Below are positions 7,158-13,739 of a stretch of 15,097 bases of DNA, one piece after another. The notes under the pieces are model-generated. The model ran no database searches and was not told where the DNA came from. It saw only the letters and a program-made list of their open reading frames with translations. A program made the translations under genes and the position numbers. Origin of the DNA: Dehalococcoidales bacterium. Its GTDB lineage: Bacteria; Chloroflexota; Dehalococcoidia; Dehalococcoidales; UBA5760. The stretch covers positions 1 through 15,097 of the forward strand of contig JAQUOC010000022.1 of assembly GCA_028717305.1 (NCBI GenBank), read 5' to 3'. How positions within the stretch are numbered: the stretch's first letter is position 1; each line of letters starts with the position of its first letter.

Positions 7158-7997
7158 TCAACCCTTTTTCTTCTGCTGTTTAGGCGGTTGTTCCGCTTCG
7201 ATAGTCACCTCATCGGCAAGCAGTTCCACAATCGCCCCGCTCTTTAGTTCCACCAGTACCGTCTGCTTGAGCGGGTTGTTGCCGGTAACAACGGCAGCAC
7301 CGCTATTGGTCATTACCCGCTGGCCCTTTTTGGGCAGTTTCTCCCGCATGGCGCGGTAGAGCTCACCCTCGTAGCCCAAACAACACATCAAACGGCCGCA
7401 AATACCCGATATTTTCATCGGATTAAGGGGCAGGTCCTGATCCTTGGCCATCCTGATCGAAACAGGTTCAAATTCGGTTAAAAAACTGCAGCAACAAAGT
7501 TGGCGTCCGCATCGACCATAGCCACCAATCAGCTTGGCCCCGTCTCTGGGTCCCACCTGCCGCAGCTCCACCCGTACCTTCAGCCGGCTGGACAACTCCT
7601 TGACTAGCTCGCGGAAATCAACCCGCTCCGAAGCACTGAAGAAAAAGGTAAGACGGTTACCGGTAAGGCTGTACTCGGCAGCGAGCAACTTCATAGGCAG
7701 CTCCAGCTTCTCGATCCACTTGCCGCATTCGGCCAGAGCTTCCGCGGTCTTTTGCTCCAATTCCTCGGCATGTTTAATATCCTCCGGCTCTGCCTTACGG
7801 ACCACCGGCTTGAGCGGCTCCTTAACTTCACTATCCAGCACCTGCCGGGGAGCAACAACTACCTGGCCCATCTCCATGCCGCGAGCCGTCTTGACCACAA
7901 CGTAGTCGTTTACATCCAGATCAATGCCGGACGGGTCGAAATAGTACATCTTCCCGGTCCTCTTAAAACGTATTCCAACAACATCAGCCATCCTCAT
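7158..7997 (-). CDS. ricT: PSP1/RicT (YaaT)-family regulatory complex protein
   Basis: A 279-residue protein of the PSP1 C-terminal/RicT family. In Bacillus subtilis RicT works with RicA and RicF in an iron-sulfur-binding complex that affects RNase Y and phosphorelay activity; that role here is inferred. The N-terminus begins with VVGIRFKRTGKMYYFDP, a glutamate-rich helix follows at about 70-100, and the conserved cysteine clusters are GRCGRQLCCC at 161-170 and GICGRLMCC at 198-206, seven cysteines in all. The tail is basic (KQQKKKG). The first ATG overlaps the holB stop as ATGA, so translation should be coupled. A second in-frame ATG at 7991 sits at better distance (7 bases) from the GGGGAG ribosome site and may be the true start. 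RicT beside holB is a frequent bacterial arrangement. Confidence 0.88.
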   Translation of the reverse strand: MRMADVVGIRFKRTGKMYYFDPSGIDLDVNDYVVVKTARGMEMGQVVVAPRQVLDSEVKEPLKPVVRKAEPEDIKHAEELEQKTAEALAECGKWIEKLELPMKLLAAEYSLTGNRLTFFFSASERVDFRELVKELSSRLKVRVELRQVGPRDGAKLIGGYGRCGRQLCCCSFLTEFEPVSIRMAKDQDLPLNPMKISGICGRLMCCLGYEGELYRAMREKLPKKGQRVMTNSGAAVVTGNNPLKQTVLVELKSGAIVELLADEVTIEAEQPPKQQKKKG

Positions 7998-9013
7998 ACT
8001 CCCCTTCCCGGTATAGCTAGCATCAACACCTCAAATACCAGTTGCGGATTAGCATTCTGCTTGAGCTGCCGGCCGGCCGACTGAACGGCGGTAATAAAGC
8101 CCTTTATTTCAGCCAGGCTGTAGTCCTCAGCCCTTTGCTCAAGTATAGAAGAAAGGTCGACATTAGTAACAGCCTCGGCACAGCCAATCTTGACCAGAAG
8201 CATATCATGCCACCAGTCAAGCCAGAAATCCAGAACATCCTGAACCGCCCTTTTATCTTTTCCGTACTGAGATGCCAGGCGGGCGGCATACTCAAGGCGT
8301 CCCCCATAACCGGCCGCATCGATAACACCGAGCATCTGCGATATCCTTTCCGACCGTTCTTTCAGCCAGACATCATCGGGGGCAGCCAGCAACGCCCAGC
8401 CCAGACAGCCATGACAAAGCCGGGCCAGCAGTCTGGCCTTCTCTTTCTCAACGGCCCAGCGGCTGCTGAGTACTGTCTCCGCTGCACCAACCGCCAGCGG
8501 GAACAACTCCAATCGCTGGCAGCGGGAAATAATGGTAGCCGGCAGTAGCTCCTCCCGGCTGGTCAGCAGGAGAAATACCACATTCTCCTGCGGTTCCTCC
8601 AGTGTCTTCAAAAGACAGTTGGCGGCTTCATTCGACAGCAGCTCGGCCCCCTCCATAATAAACACTTTATACCTGCCTTCGAAGGGCGGCAGACAGGCCG
8701 AGTGCTGCATATCTCGAATCCGGTCGATACCGATTTCCGTCTGAGACCTGGCCTCTGCCGGGTCGCCATCTCCGGCTAAGCCGATGATCTGCACATCGGC
8801 ATGCTTGCCCGAGGCTATTCTCAGGCAGGAAGTACATTCTCCGCAGGGGACGGCAGTTGCATCACAATTCATTGCCTTAGCCAGATCCAGAGCCAGTGTC
8901 ATTTTACCGACATGGGGAGGACCCACCAGAAGATAGGCATGCGCCAGGGCCTTCTTATCCAGACTTCTCTCAAGCAGGGAGACGGCATTATCCTGACCAA
9001 CTATCTGCCACAT
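7994..9013 (-). CDS. holB: DNA polymerase III delta' subunit
   Basis: The delta' subunit of the clamp loader, which helps open and place the sliding clamp at primed sites. The 339-residue protein starts with WQIVGQDNAVSLLERSL, shared with the DnaX/HolB family. A zinc module uses Cys50, Cys57, Cys60 and Cys63. The LLKTLEEP motif lies at 134-141 and the SRC motif at 163-165, both clamp-loader hallmarks. The P-loop region reads GPPHVGKMT at 31-39: the residue after GK is Met, not Thr or Ser, so ATP hydrolysis here is probably lost, as is known for E. coli delta'. The start ATG is nine bases after the lysA stop and has only a weak ribosome site, so translation is likely coupled. No DnaX or HolA is in the window. 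Confidence 0.93.
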   Translation of the reverse strand: MWQIVGQDNAVSLLERSLDKKALAHAYLLVGPPHVGKMTLALDLAKAMNCDATAVPCGECTSCLRIASGKHADVQIIGLAGDGDPAEARSQTEIGIDRIRDMQHSACLPPFEGRYKVFIMEGAELLSNEAANCLLKTLEEPQENVVFLLLTSREELLPATIISRCQRLELFPLAVGAAETVLSSRWAVEKEKARLLARLCHGCLGWALLAAPDDVWLKERSERISQMLGVIDAAGYGGRLEYAARLASQYGKDKRAVQDVLDFWLDWWHDMLLVKIGCAEAVTNVDLSSILEQRAEDYSLAEIKGFITAVQSAGRQLKQNANPQLVFEVLMLAIPGRGV

Positions 9014-9022
9014 TTCGCAATT

Positions 9023-10342
9023 TCACCCTGCCTTCCAGTCCAAATCACAGCCGGTCAGGTCGTCGAAAGTCTCCCGCCGCCGGATTAGACGGGCTTTGCC
9101 TTCCCCGACCAGAACAACGGCCGGCTTAAGCGAGGCATTATAGTTGCTGGCCATCGGCAGACAATAAGCTCCGCAGCAGGGTAAAGCAACAATATCGCCG
9201 CTCGAGAGGGCGGGCATCACGATATCCCGGATCAATACATCGCCTGACTCGCAAAACTTGCCGGCGATAGTAACCTTGCCGGATTCTTCGGCATTCATCC
9301 GATTAGCCGCCACCGCTTCATACCTGGCCTCATAGAGGGCGGGGCGGATATTGTCCCCCATCCCGCCATCCACCGCAACATAGCGCCTGATACCGGGGAT
9401 ATCCTTAACGGCGCCGACCTTATACAGCGCCACTCCGGACCTGCCCACGATAGCCCTACCCGGCTCAACGATAAGCCGGGGCAACGCCAGACCCAGCTTA
9501 CGGCACCGGGTAGTAATCCTGGAAGATATCGCCTCGGCGTAATTCGAGACCGGCGGAGCCGGCGTATCCATGGTATAGCGGATAGCATATCCTCCCCCGA
9601 TATTCAGTTCGCTGATTTTAAAGCCATACCTCTCCCCCATTGCAACCGCGAAGTCAAGGACGACGTCGACAGCCCGAAGGTACGGATCAACCTCAAAGAT
9701 AAGAGATCCGATATGAGAGTGCAGGCCGACAAGGTTAAGGCTGGACGATAACATCGCCTGCGCCACCGCCTCTTCCGCTCTAGGCAAGGGGAAGCCGAAC
9801 TTGCTGTCAATGATACCGGTGGAAATGTACCGGTGAGTATGGGGGTCGACGCCGGGCAGCAGCCGCAGCAGTATATCGGGCTTCAGGCCCCGCCTTCCGG
9901 CGATCTCCTCAAGCATCTTGAGCTCATGCAAGTTGTCTACCACGATGCGGCCGATACCCAGCTCGAGCGCCTGCTCGAGCTCCTCAGCCGACTTATTGTT
10001 GCCGTGAAAATAGATCCTTTCCATAGGAAAGTCCGCCGACCGGGCAATCGCCAGCTCGCCGGCGGAGACCACATCCAGCCCCAAACCCTCCCCGGCGAAG
10101 ATAGCCGCCAGAGCCCTGTTGATGAAGGCCTTGCAGGCATAGACGACCTTGCTATCCGGATAAAACCGGCCGAACCCGTTCCTGAACTCAGCGCAACTGG
10201 AGCGCAGGTTGGATTCATCGAAGAGATAGAGAGGCGTACCGAATTCAGCAGCCAGCCCGACGGTGTCACAACCACCAATCGAGAGATGGCCCGCCTCATT
10301 TATTTGAGAGCTGATGGGAAACAGAGGTAATCTTGATAACAT
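9023..10342 (-). CDS. lysA: Diaminopimelate decarboxylase
   Basis: A PLP enzyme that decarboxylates meso-diaminopimelate to lysine, the last step of lysine synthesis. Lys71 in VVYACKAF is the expected PLP-binding lysine. HSHIGS (208-213), the glycine run in NIGGGYAIRY (249-251) and EPGR (293-296) are the cofactor and substrate motifs of this fold III family. CESGD at 364-368 contains the substrate-binding cysteine and is typical of LysA rather than ornithine or arginine decarboxylases. The length of 439 is normal. The ATG at 10340-10342 is preceded in frame by a TGA six bases upstream, so no longer N-terminus is possible, and there is no ribosome binding site. A near-consensus promoter sits directly upstream, which suggests a leaderless message. 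Confidence 0.94.
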   Translation of the reverse strand: MLSRLPLFPISSQINEAGHLSIGGCDTVGLAAEFGTPLYLFDESNLRSSCAEFRNGFGRFYPDSKVVYACKAFINRALAAIFAGEGLGLDVVSAGELAIARSADFPMERIYFHGNNKSAEELEQALELGIGRIVVDNLHELKMLEEIAGRRGLKPDILLRLLPGVDPHTHRYISTGIIDSKFGFPLPRAEEAVAQAMLSSSLNLVGLHSHIGSLIFEVDPYLRAVDVVLDFAVAMGERYGFKISELNIGGGYAIRYTMDTPAPPVSNYAEAISSRITTRCRKLGLALPRLIVEPGRAIVGRSGVALYKVGAVKDIPGIRRYVAVDGGMGDNIRPALYEARYEAVAANRMNAEESGKVTIAGKFCESGDVLIRDIVMPALSSGDIVALPCCGAYCLPMASNYNASLKPAVVLVGEGKARLIRRRETFDDLTGCDLDWKAG

Positions 10343-10351
10343 TTCTATTCA

Positions 10352-10380
10352 ATGTTACCAGCGCACCGGGGGGAAGTCAA
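10352..10380 (-). promoter_or_regulatory. Strong promoter of lysA, giving a probable leaderless mRNA
   Basis: On the minus strand TTGACT (10375-10380, five of six) and TAACAT (10352-10357, four of six) are 17 bases apart, and the -10 box carries a TGG extension (10358-10360). Only nine bases separate the -10 box from the ATG of lysA, so transcription should begin within about three bases of the start codon. No ribosome site is present, in agreement. Confidence 0.7.
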
Positions 10381-10463
10381 TTTGACCTGCCGGTTCAGAA
10401 GGCCGGTGATGCCAGGCACATTCTGCTTCGGGACAAGGCCAATCAGCCGGTGGTGCGGTTAGC

Positions 10464-12221
10464 TCAGGTCTTCTTGCCGGGATGCTCTTTCCAGAGCACC
10501 GCCCTTTGTATCAGTTCACGGGCGTTTTCCCGGGCGGTTTCGCTGTACTGAGGCCCGGCCAGCATAGCGGCAAGCTCCTCGATCCGCGCATTACCTTCAA
10601 GAACGTCCAATCTGCTCAGGGTCCGGGCTCCGGAAACATCCTTGTGAACACTGTAGTGAGCATCGGCAAAAGCGGCTATCTGGGGAAGGTGGGTAACACA
10701 AATCACCTGGTGATTGCGGGCCAGGTTCCAGAGCTTTTTGCCGATTACCTCGCCGCTTCTACCGCCGACGCCGATATCGATTTCATCGAAGATAAGCACC
10801 GGGATGTTGTCGGCACCGGTAAGGGCGCTCTTCAAAGCCAGGGCGAAGCGGGAGATTTCCCCGGTGGAAGCAATCTTGATCAGCGGCTTCAGGGGCTCTC
10901 CGGGATTGGTCGCGGCGAGGAACTCTACGATATCTACCCCGCTATTACTGTAGGCGTAGCTACCCCCCTCAGGAGAAGGAATCCCCTCCGGATCAGGTTC
11001 CCGGGTGATAGCTACCTCGAATTTGACCTGCGACATATTCAAATCCCCAAGTTCCCTTTCTACCTCGGTCAGCAACTGCTTCGCCGCCCGGCAGCGTTGC
11101 TGAGAAAGCTCGGCAGCCATCCGCCCCAACTCCTCCCTGAGACGAGAGCAGGTCTCGATAAGAGCGGCCTTCCTTTCCCCGGAGTGAGATATTTCTGCCA
11201 TCTCCCGCCCCGCTTTCTCCAGGTAATCCAGTATCTCCGGAACAGACTGCCCGTACTTTCGCTTCAGGCCCCGGATCAGCTCCAGCCTCGTTTCTATCTC
11301 TTCCAGCCGCTTCGGGTCATATTCCAGGCGCTCGCCATAAGCACGGATGTCCCGGGCCGTCTCCTCAAGCCCGTATAGGCTCTCCTCCAGGAAATCAAGC
11401 TGCTTCTTCAGAGCAGGGTCCAGACCGACGAGCTTCTTTACCGTCCTGACCGCCTCGCTCAGCTTCTCCAGAACCGGTGCGGAAGAGCCGGCGGCACCTT
11501 CGCCACACAATGTCTGACAGGCCTCGAAGGAGAGCGCCTTTAGCTGCTCGCTGGCAGCCAGGATATTCCGCTCCCCCTGCAGCGCTTCTTCCTCACCCTC
11601 GTGTAGCTCCGCCCGCTTGATCTCATCCAGTTGAAAGCGCAGGAATTCCTCACGGCGGGCGCGTTCTTTTTCCTCATCGACCAGGACACGGAGCTCTTCT
11701 TCCGCCTTACGGAGCTCCTGGGCCCTGGCGCCGAAACTGCGGCCGAGGTCCAGGGTATGACCGTAGCAATCAAGAAGGTAGCGATGGTAGCTCTTATCGA
11801 GCAGGGAAAGGTGCTCGCTCTGACCGTGGATATCAACCAGCAGGCTGCCGATCTGGTTCAGTACTCCCCTGGTTACCGCGTATCCATTCACCCGGATAAT
11901 GCCGCGACCCTGACGGCGGGGTTCGCAGTTGATAACCAGGGTCTCCTCATCGGCGTTCAGCCCTTTATCGGCCAGGAGCTCCCTAAGAGGGGAAACGGCA
12001 TCGTCTTGAGGAAGGGTAAAAACCCCCTCCAGGTAAGCCCTGTCGGCGCCATGGCGGATCAGGTCTTCTTCCACCCTCCCGGCCAGCAGCGCCTCCACGG
12101 CATCGATTATCAGGGACTTCCCCACTCCGGTCTCACCGGTAATGACATTCAGCCCGGGGCCCAGGGCCCAGTTTATGTCTTCGATGATGCCGATAGCTTT
12201 GACCCTTAACTGCAGTAACAC
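10464..12221 (-). CDS. recN: DNA repair protein RecN
   Basis: An SMC-like ATPase acting early in double-strand-break repair. The N-terminal half-site shows Walker A GETGVGKS at residues 29-36 after the typical opening LQLRVKAIGIIEDINW and GPGLNVITG. A long charged coiled-coil region (about 150-400) follows, broken by the usual hinge-like part. The C-terminal half has the ABC signature as ASTGEISRF (STGE at 452-455, where many RecN have SGGE), Walker B LIFDEID (Asp479-Glu480), and the switch VTHLPQIAAFAD. I chose the GTG at 12219-12221 because it matches where RecN proteins begin and has an AGAGGG ribosome site nine bases upstream; the frame stays open to 12314, but that part reads as non-coding and contains the promoter. 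This start gives 585 residues, normal length. Confidence 0.93.
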   Translation of the reverse strand: MLLQLRVKAIGIIEDINWALGPGLNVITGETGVGKSLIIDAVEALLAGRVEEDLIRHGADRAYLEGVFTLPQDDAVSPLRELLADKGLNADEETLVINCEPRRQGRGIIRVNGYAVTRGVLNQIGSLLVDIHGQSEHLSLLDKSYHRYLLDCYGHTLDLGRSFGARAQELRKAEEELRVLVDEEKERARREEFLRFQLDEIKRAELHEGEEEALQGERNILAASEQLKALSFEACQTLCGEGAAGSSAPVLEKLSEAVRTVKKLVGLDPALKKQLDFLEESLYGLEETARDIRAYGERLEYDPKRLEEIETRLELIRGLKRKYGQSVPEILDYLEKAGREMAEISHSGERKAALIETCSRLREELGRMAAELSQQRCRAAKQLLTEVERELGDLNMSQVKFEVAITREPDPEGIPSPEGGSYAYSNSGVDIVEFLAATNPGEPLKPLIKIASTGEISRFALALKSALTGADNIPVLIFDEIDIGVGGRSGEVIGKKLWNLARNHQVICVTHLPQIAAFADAHYSVHKDVSGARTLSRLDVLEGNARIEELAAMLAGPQYSETARENARELIQRAVLWKEHPGKKT

Positions 12222-12285
12222 CAGCGCAAACCCTCTCGAATCCGGCGGCAGGGCCGGGGAAATCCCGGTCACCGGCTTACGCAAG

Positions 12286-12314
12286 ATTATAAACCCTCGC
12301 ATCCCGGATGGCAA
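12286..12314 (-). promoter_or_regulatory. Strong promoter of recN
   Basis: TTGCCA (12309-12314, five of six) and a perfect TATAAT (12286-12291) on the minus strand, 17 bases apart. Transcription should start near 12279, leaving about 58 bases before the GTG at 12221. No LexA-like operator was recognised. Confidence 0.75.
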
Positions 12315-12351
12315 AAGACCGCTTCAGGCCGGTCGCCCCCTATCCCTGCTG

Positions 12352-12381
12352 TTGACAGCAAATTTACGCCTGAGCTATTAT
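12352..12381 (+). promoter_or_regulatory. Strong rightward promoter upstream of the methyltransferase-like gene
   Basis: A perfect TTGACA (12352-12357) and TATTAT (12376-12381, five of six) are 18 bases apart. A start near 12388 would give over 210 bases of leader before the GTG at 12604, and that leader contains the small ORF and the paired repeats described nearby. Confidence 0.6.
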
Positions 12382-12445
12382 TACCTGGGGCTGTGCCATT
12401 CCCGTCCCGGACTCCGAAACGTCGCCATTCGAACCGGGAACCAAT

Positions 12446-12592
12446 GTGGAGTGTAAACCACAGCACCTGCCGGGCTATGCCACCGCCGTAGAACTTATAT
12501 ACCGGGTAGTTCTCGATACCCTTGACACTACGGTGCAGCGCCGCGGCAAAGGGCAGCCGGACAGCCAAGGAACAGGGGGTACGGAGAGATAA
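12446..12592 (+). CDS. Possible small protein of 48-64 residues
   Basis: An open frame runs from 12374 to the TAA at 12590-12592. Its first usual start is GTG at 12446, with CGGGAA six to ten bases upstream, giving 48 residues: a Pro/His-rich opening (KPQHLPGYATA), a helix-like part VELIYRVVLDTLDTTVQRRG, and a polar Gly/Gln/Ser tail ending GGTER. Codon use looks like that of the neighbours. An in-frame stretch upstream (IPVPDSETSPFEPGTN from 12398) also looks protein-like and has GGGG seven bases before an ATT codon, so a longer form with a rare ATT start is conceivable. It ends 11 bases before the methyltransferase-like gene, as expected for an operon. The same bases can fold into hairpins, so a non-coding leader is the alternative. 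I do not recognise a family. Confidence 0.35.
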   Translation: MECKPQHLPGYATAVELIYRVVLDTLDTTVQRRGKGQPDSQGTGGTER

Positions 12593-12603
12593 TTATCGCG
12601 ATC

Positions 12604-13629
12604 GTGGTGCTGGCTGTTATCGGCTGTCTGATAGGCCTTAGCTACGCGGTTCCCTACAAGAGGAACTTCAAAAGATACCGGCAGATTAAAGCAATCCTCG
12701 CCGACCTGGAAGCCTTAAGAGACCACCCGGATTACCAGGACGCAGTAAACATCAACATCGAGTTCTTCCGGGTGCTCCGCTTCCCTTTGAGCTACCTGTG
12801 GTGGTTAATGTTCCGGGCACCCCGGCTGAGGAGAGAGCGGCTCAGGATAAGAGAGCTTGCCGACCTGCCCTTTCCCGGATGGCAGGACGAGCTTCTGGAG
12901 ACGCTCTCCTGGTTTGAGATATGGATGGGCAGAATACTGAGACCGATCCGGCAGGAAATTATCCGGGAGCTGGAAAGACTGAGGAAAATCAAGAAAGAAC
13001 CGATCGTGATAGCCAGCTTCGGCTGCGGGGGGATGGAACTGGAGAGACAGATCCTCTACCAGCTGCTGAGGAGCCGCTTCAACTTTCCGCTGCTTGTCAT
13101 CGGCGTCGATTACTCTCCCGCCATTAAAGACGTCATCTCCAGAAAGTTCGCCAACCTCGTCTCCAAAGGGATGCTGGAGATAGAGACCGCCTCTCGCCTG
13201 GGAGCCGACGATCTGAACAAGATGAAGGAGAGAGCAAAAGGGCGGAGATTCTCGATAGTACTCTTTAACACCGATGCCTTCGAGCTGCAGGCCCTTCCCG
13301 AAAACTCCTTCGACCTGGTCTATCACACGCGCTTGAGACATCACCTTAGCCTCGAAGAGCGTGACCGGCTGGACAAGCTTACCATCCATCTGGCACCGAA
13401 GTTTATGGAGCTTGATGACGTATATAATATCCCGGGGATTATGATAGAGAGCACCTTCCTCTGGCGCTTTCCAGTGGTACTGAACGGTGGGATTTTCAGC
13501 TACTTGAGGGACTTCTCGAAAAAGGAGTTAAAGACGCTGGAAGGCAGGGGATGGCAGGTAAATATCTACGGCAGATTATTACCCTGCTACCTCAGGGTCT
13601 ACGAAAAAGGCTCCGGCACCAACCGGTAA
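12604..13629 (+). CDS. Membrane-anchored methyltransferase-like protein
   Basis: A 341-residue protein with a hydrophobic N-terminal segment (about residues 2-17), a second aromatic-rich patch (SYLWWLMF, 63-70), then a soluble domain resembling a class I SAM-dependent methyltransferase. The cofactor motif I is probably IASFGCGGMELE at 136-147, followed by the acidic strand VIGVDYSP at 165-172 and the ALPENSFDLVY motif at 230-240. The rest ends in the WQVNIYGRLLPCYLRVYE strands. Substrate is unknown; the anchor suggests it works at the inner membrane face. The start is uncertain: GTG at 12604 lies 15 bases from the GGAGAG ribosome site, GTG at 12607 is further away, and ATT (12592) or ATC (12595) would fit the spacing better but are rare starts. 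The first residues of the hydrophobic segment may therefore begin slightly earlier. The methyltransferase call is by motif only. Confidence 0.65.
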   Translation: MVLAVIGCLIGLSYAVPYKRNFKRYRQIKAILADLEALRDHPDYQDAVNINIEFFRVLRFPLSYLWWLMFRAPRLRRERLRIRELADLPFPGWQDELLETLSWFEIWMGRILRPIRQEIIRELERLRKIKKEPIVIASFGCGGMELERQILYQLLRSRFNFPLLVIGVDYSPAIKDVISRKFANLVSKGMLEIETASRLGADDLNKMKERAKGRRFSIVLFNTDAFELQALPENSFDLVYHTRLRHHLSLEERDRLDKLTIHLAPKFMELDDVYNIPGIMIESTFLWRFPVVLNGGIFSYLRDFSKKELKTLEGRGWQVNIYGRLLPCYLRVYEKGSGTNR

Positions 13630-13694
13630 AGCTACCTGTCCTGACGAACTCGCTACCGGCCGCACCCTCAGAGTGATTTACGCCGGACGATTTG

Positions 13695-13703
13695 TGCTAT
13701 AAT
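13695..13703 (+). promoter_or_regulatory. Extended -10 promoter of the duplicated unknown gene
   Basis: TGCTATAAT at 13695-13703 is a perfect extended -10 element. The bases 17 upstream (GATTTA) do not match a -35 box, which extended -10 promoters tolerate. Transcription would begin near 13710, 30 bases before the ATG at 13740. Confidence 0.6.
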
Positions 13704-13739
13704 AACCACGAATAATAGATTATAGAACTGGCGGGTAGT

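Larger units (their letters stand above)
12222..12603. other. Divergent intergenic region between recN and the methyltransferase-like gene
   Basis: This 382-base gap holds a strong leftward promoter for recN, a strong rightward promoter, several inverted repeats and a small unlisted ORF. Inverted repeats seen on the plus strand are CCGTAG (12486-12491) with CTACGG (12528-12533) and, nested in it, AGAACT (12490-12495) with AGTTCT (12508-12513). GGCTGT near 12389-12394 can also pair with ACAGCC at 12561-12566. I recognise no known RNA family (not 6S, SRP, tmRNA or RNase P by inspection). Confidence 0.6.

Noticed and set aside
10482..11378. A 298-residue plus-strand open frame opposite recN
   Set aside because: It lies fully inside recN, which has clear Walker and signature motifs; the antisense translation shows no recognisable domain.
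12222..12314. Upstream extension of recN by 31 codons
   Set aside because: RecN proteins begin at the LQLRV segment; the extension contains a near-consensus promoter and the GTG at 12221 has a good ribosome site.
13623..13659. Inverted repeat CCGGTA/TACCGG at the end of the methyltransferase-like gene as a terminator
   Set aside because: The loop is 25 bases, the stem only six pairs, and no T-run follows.
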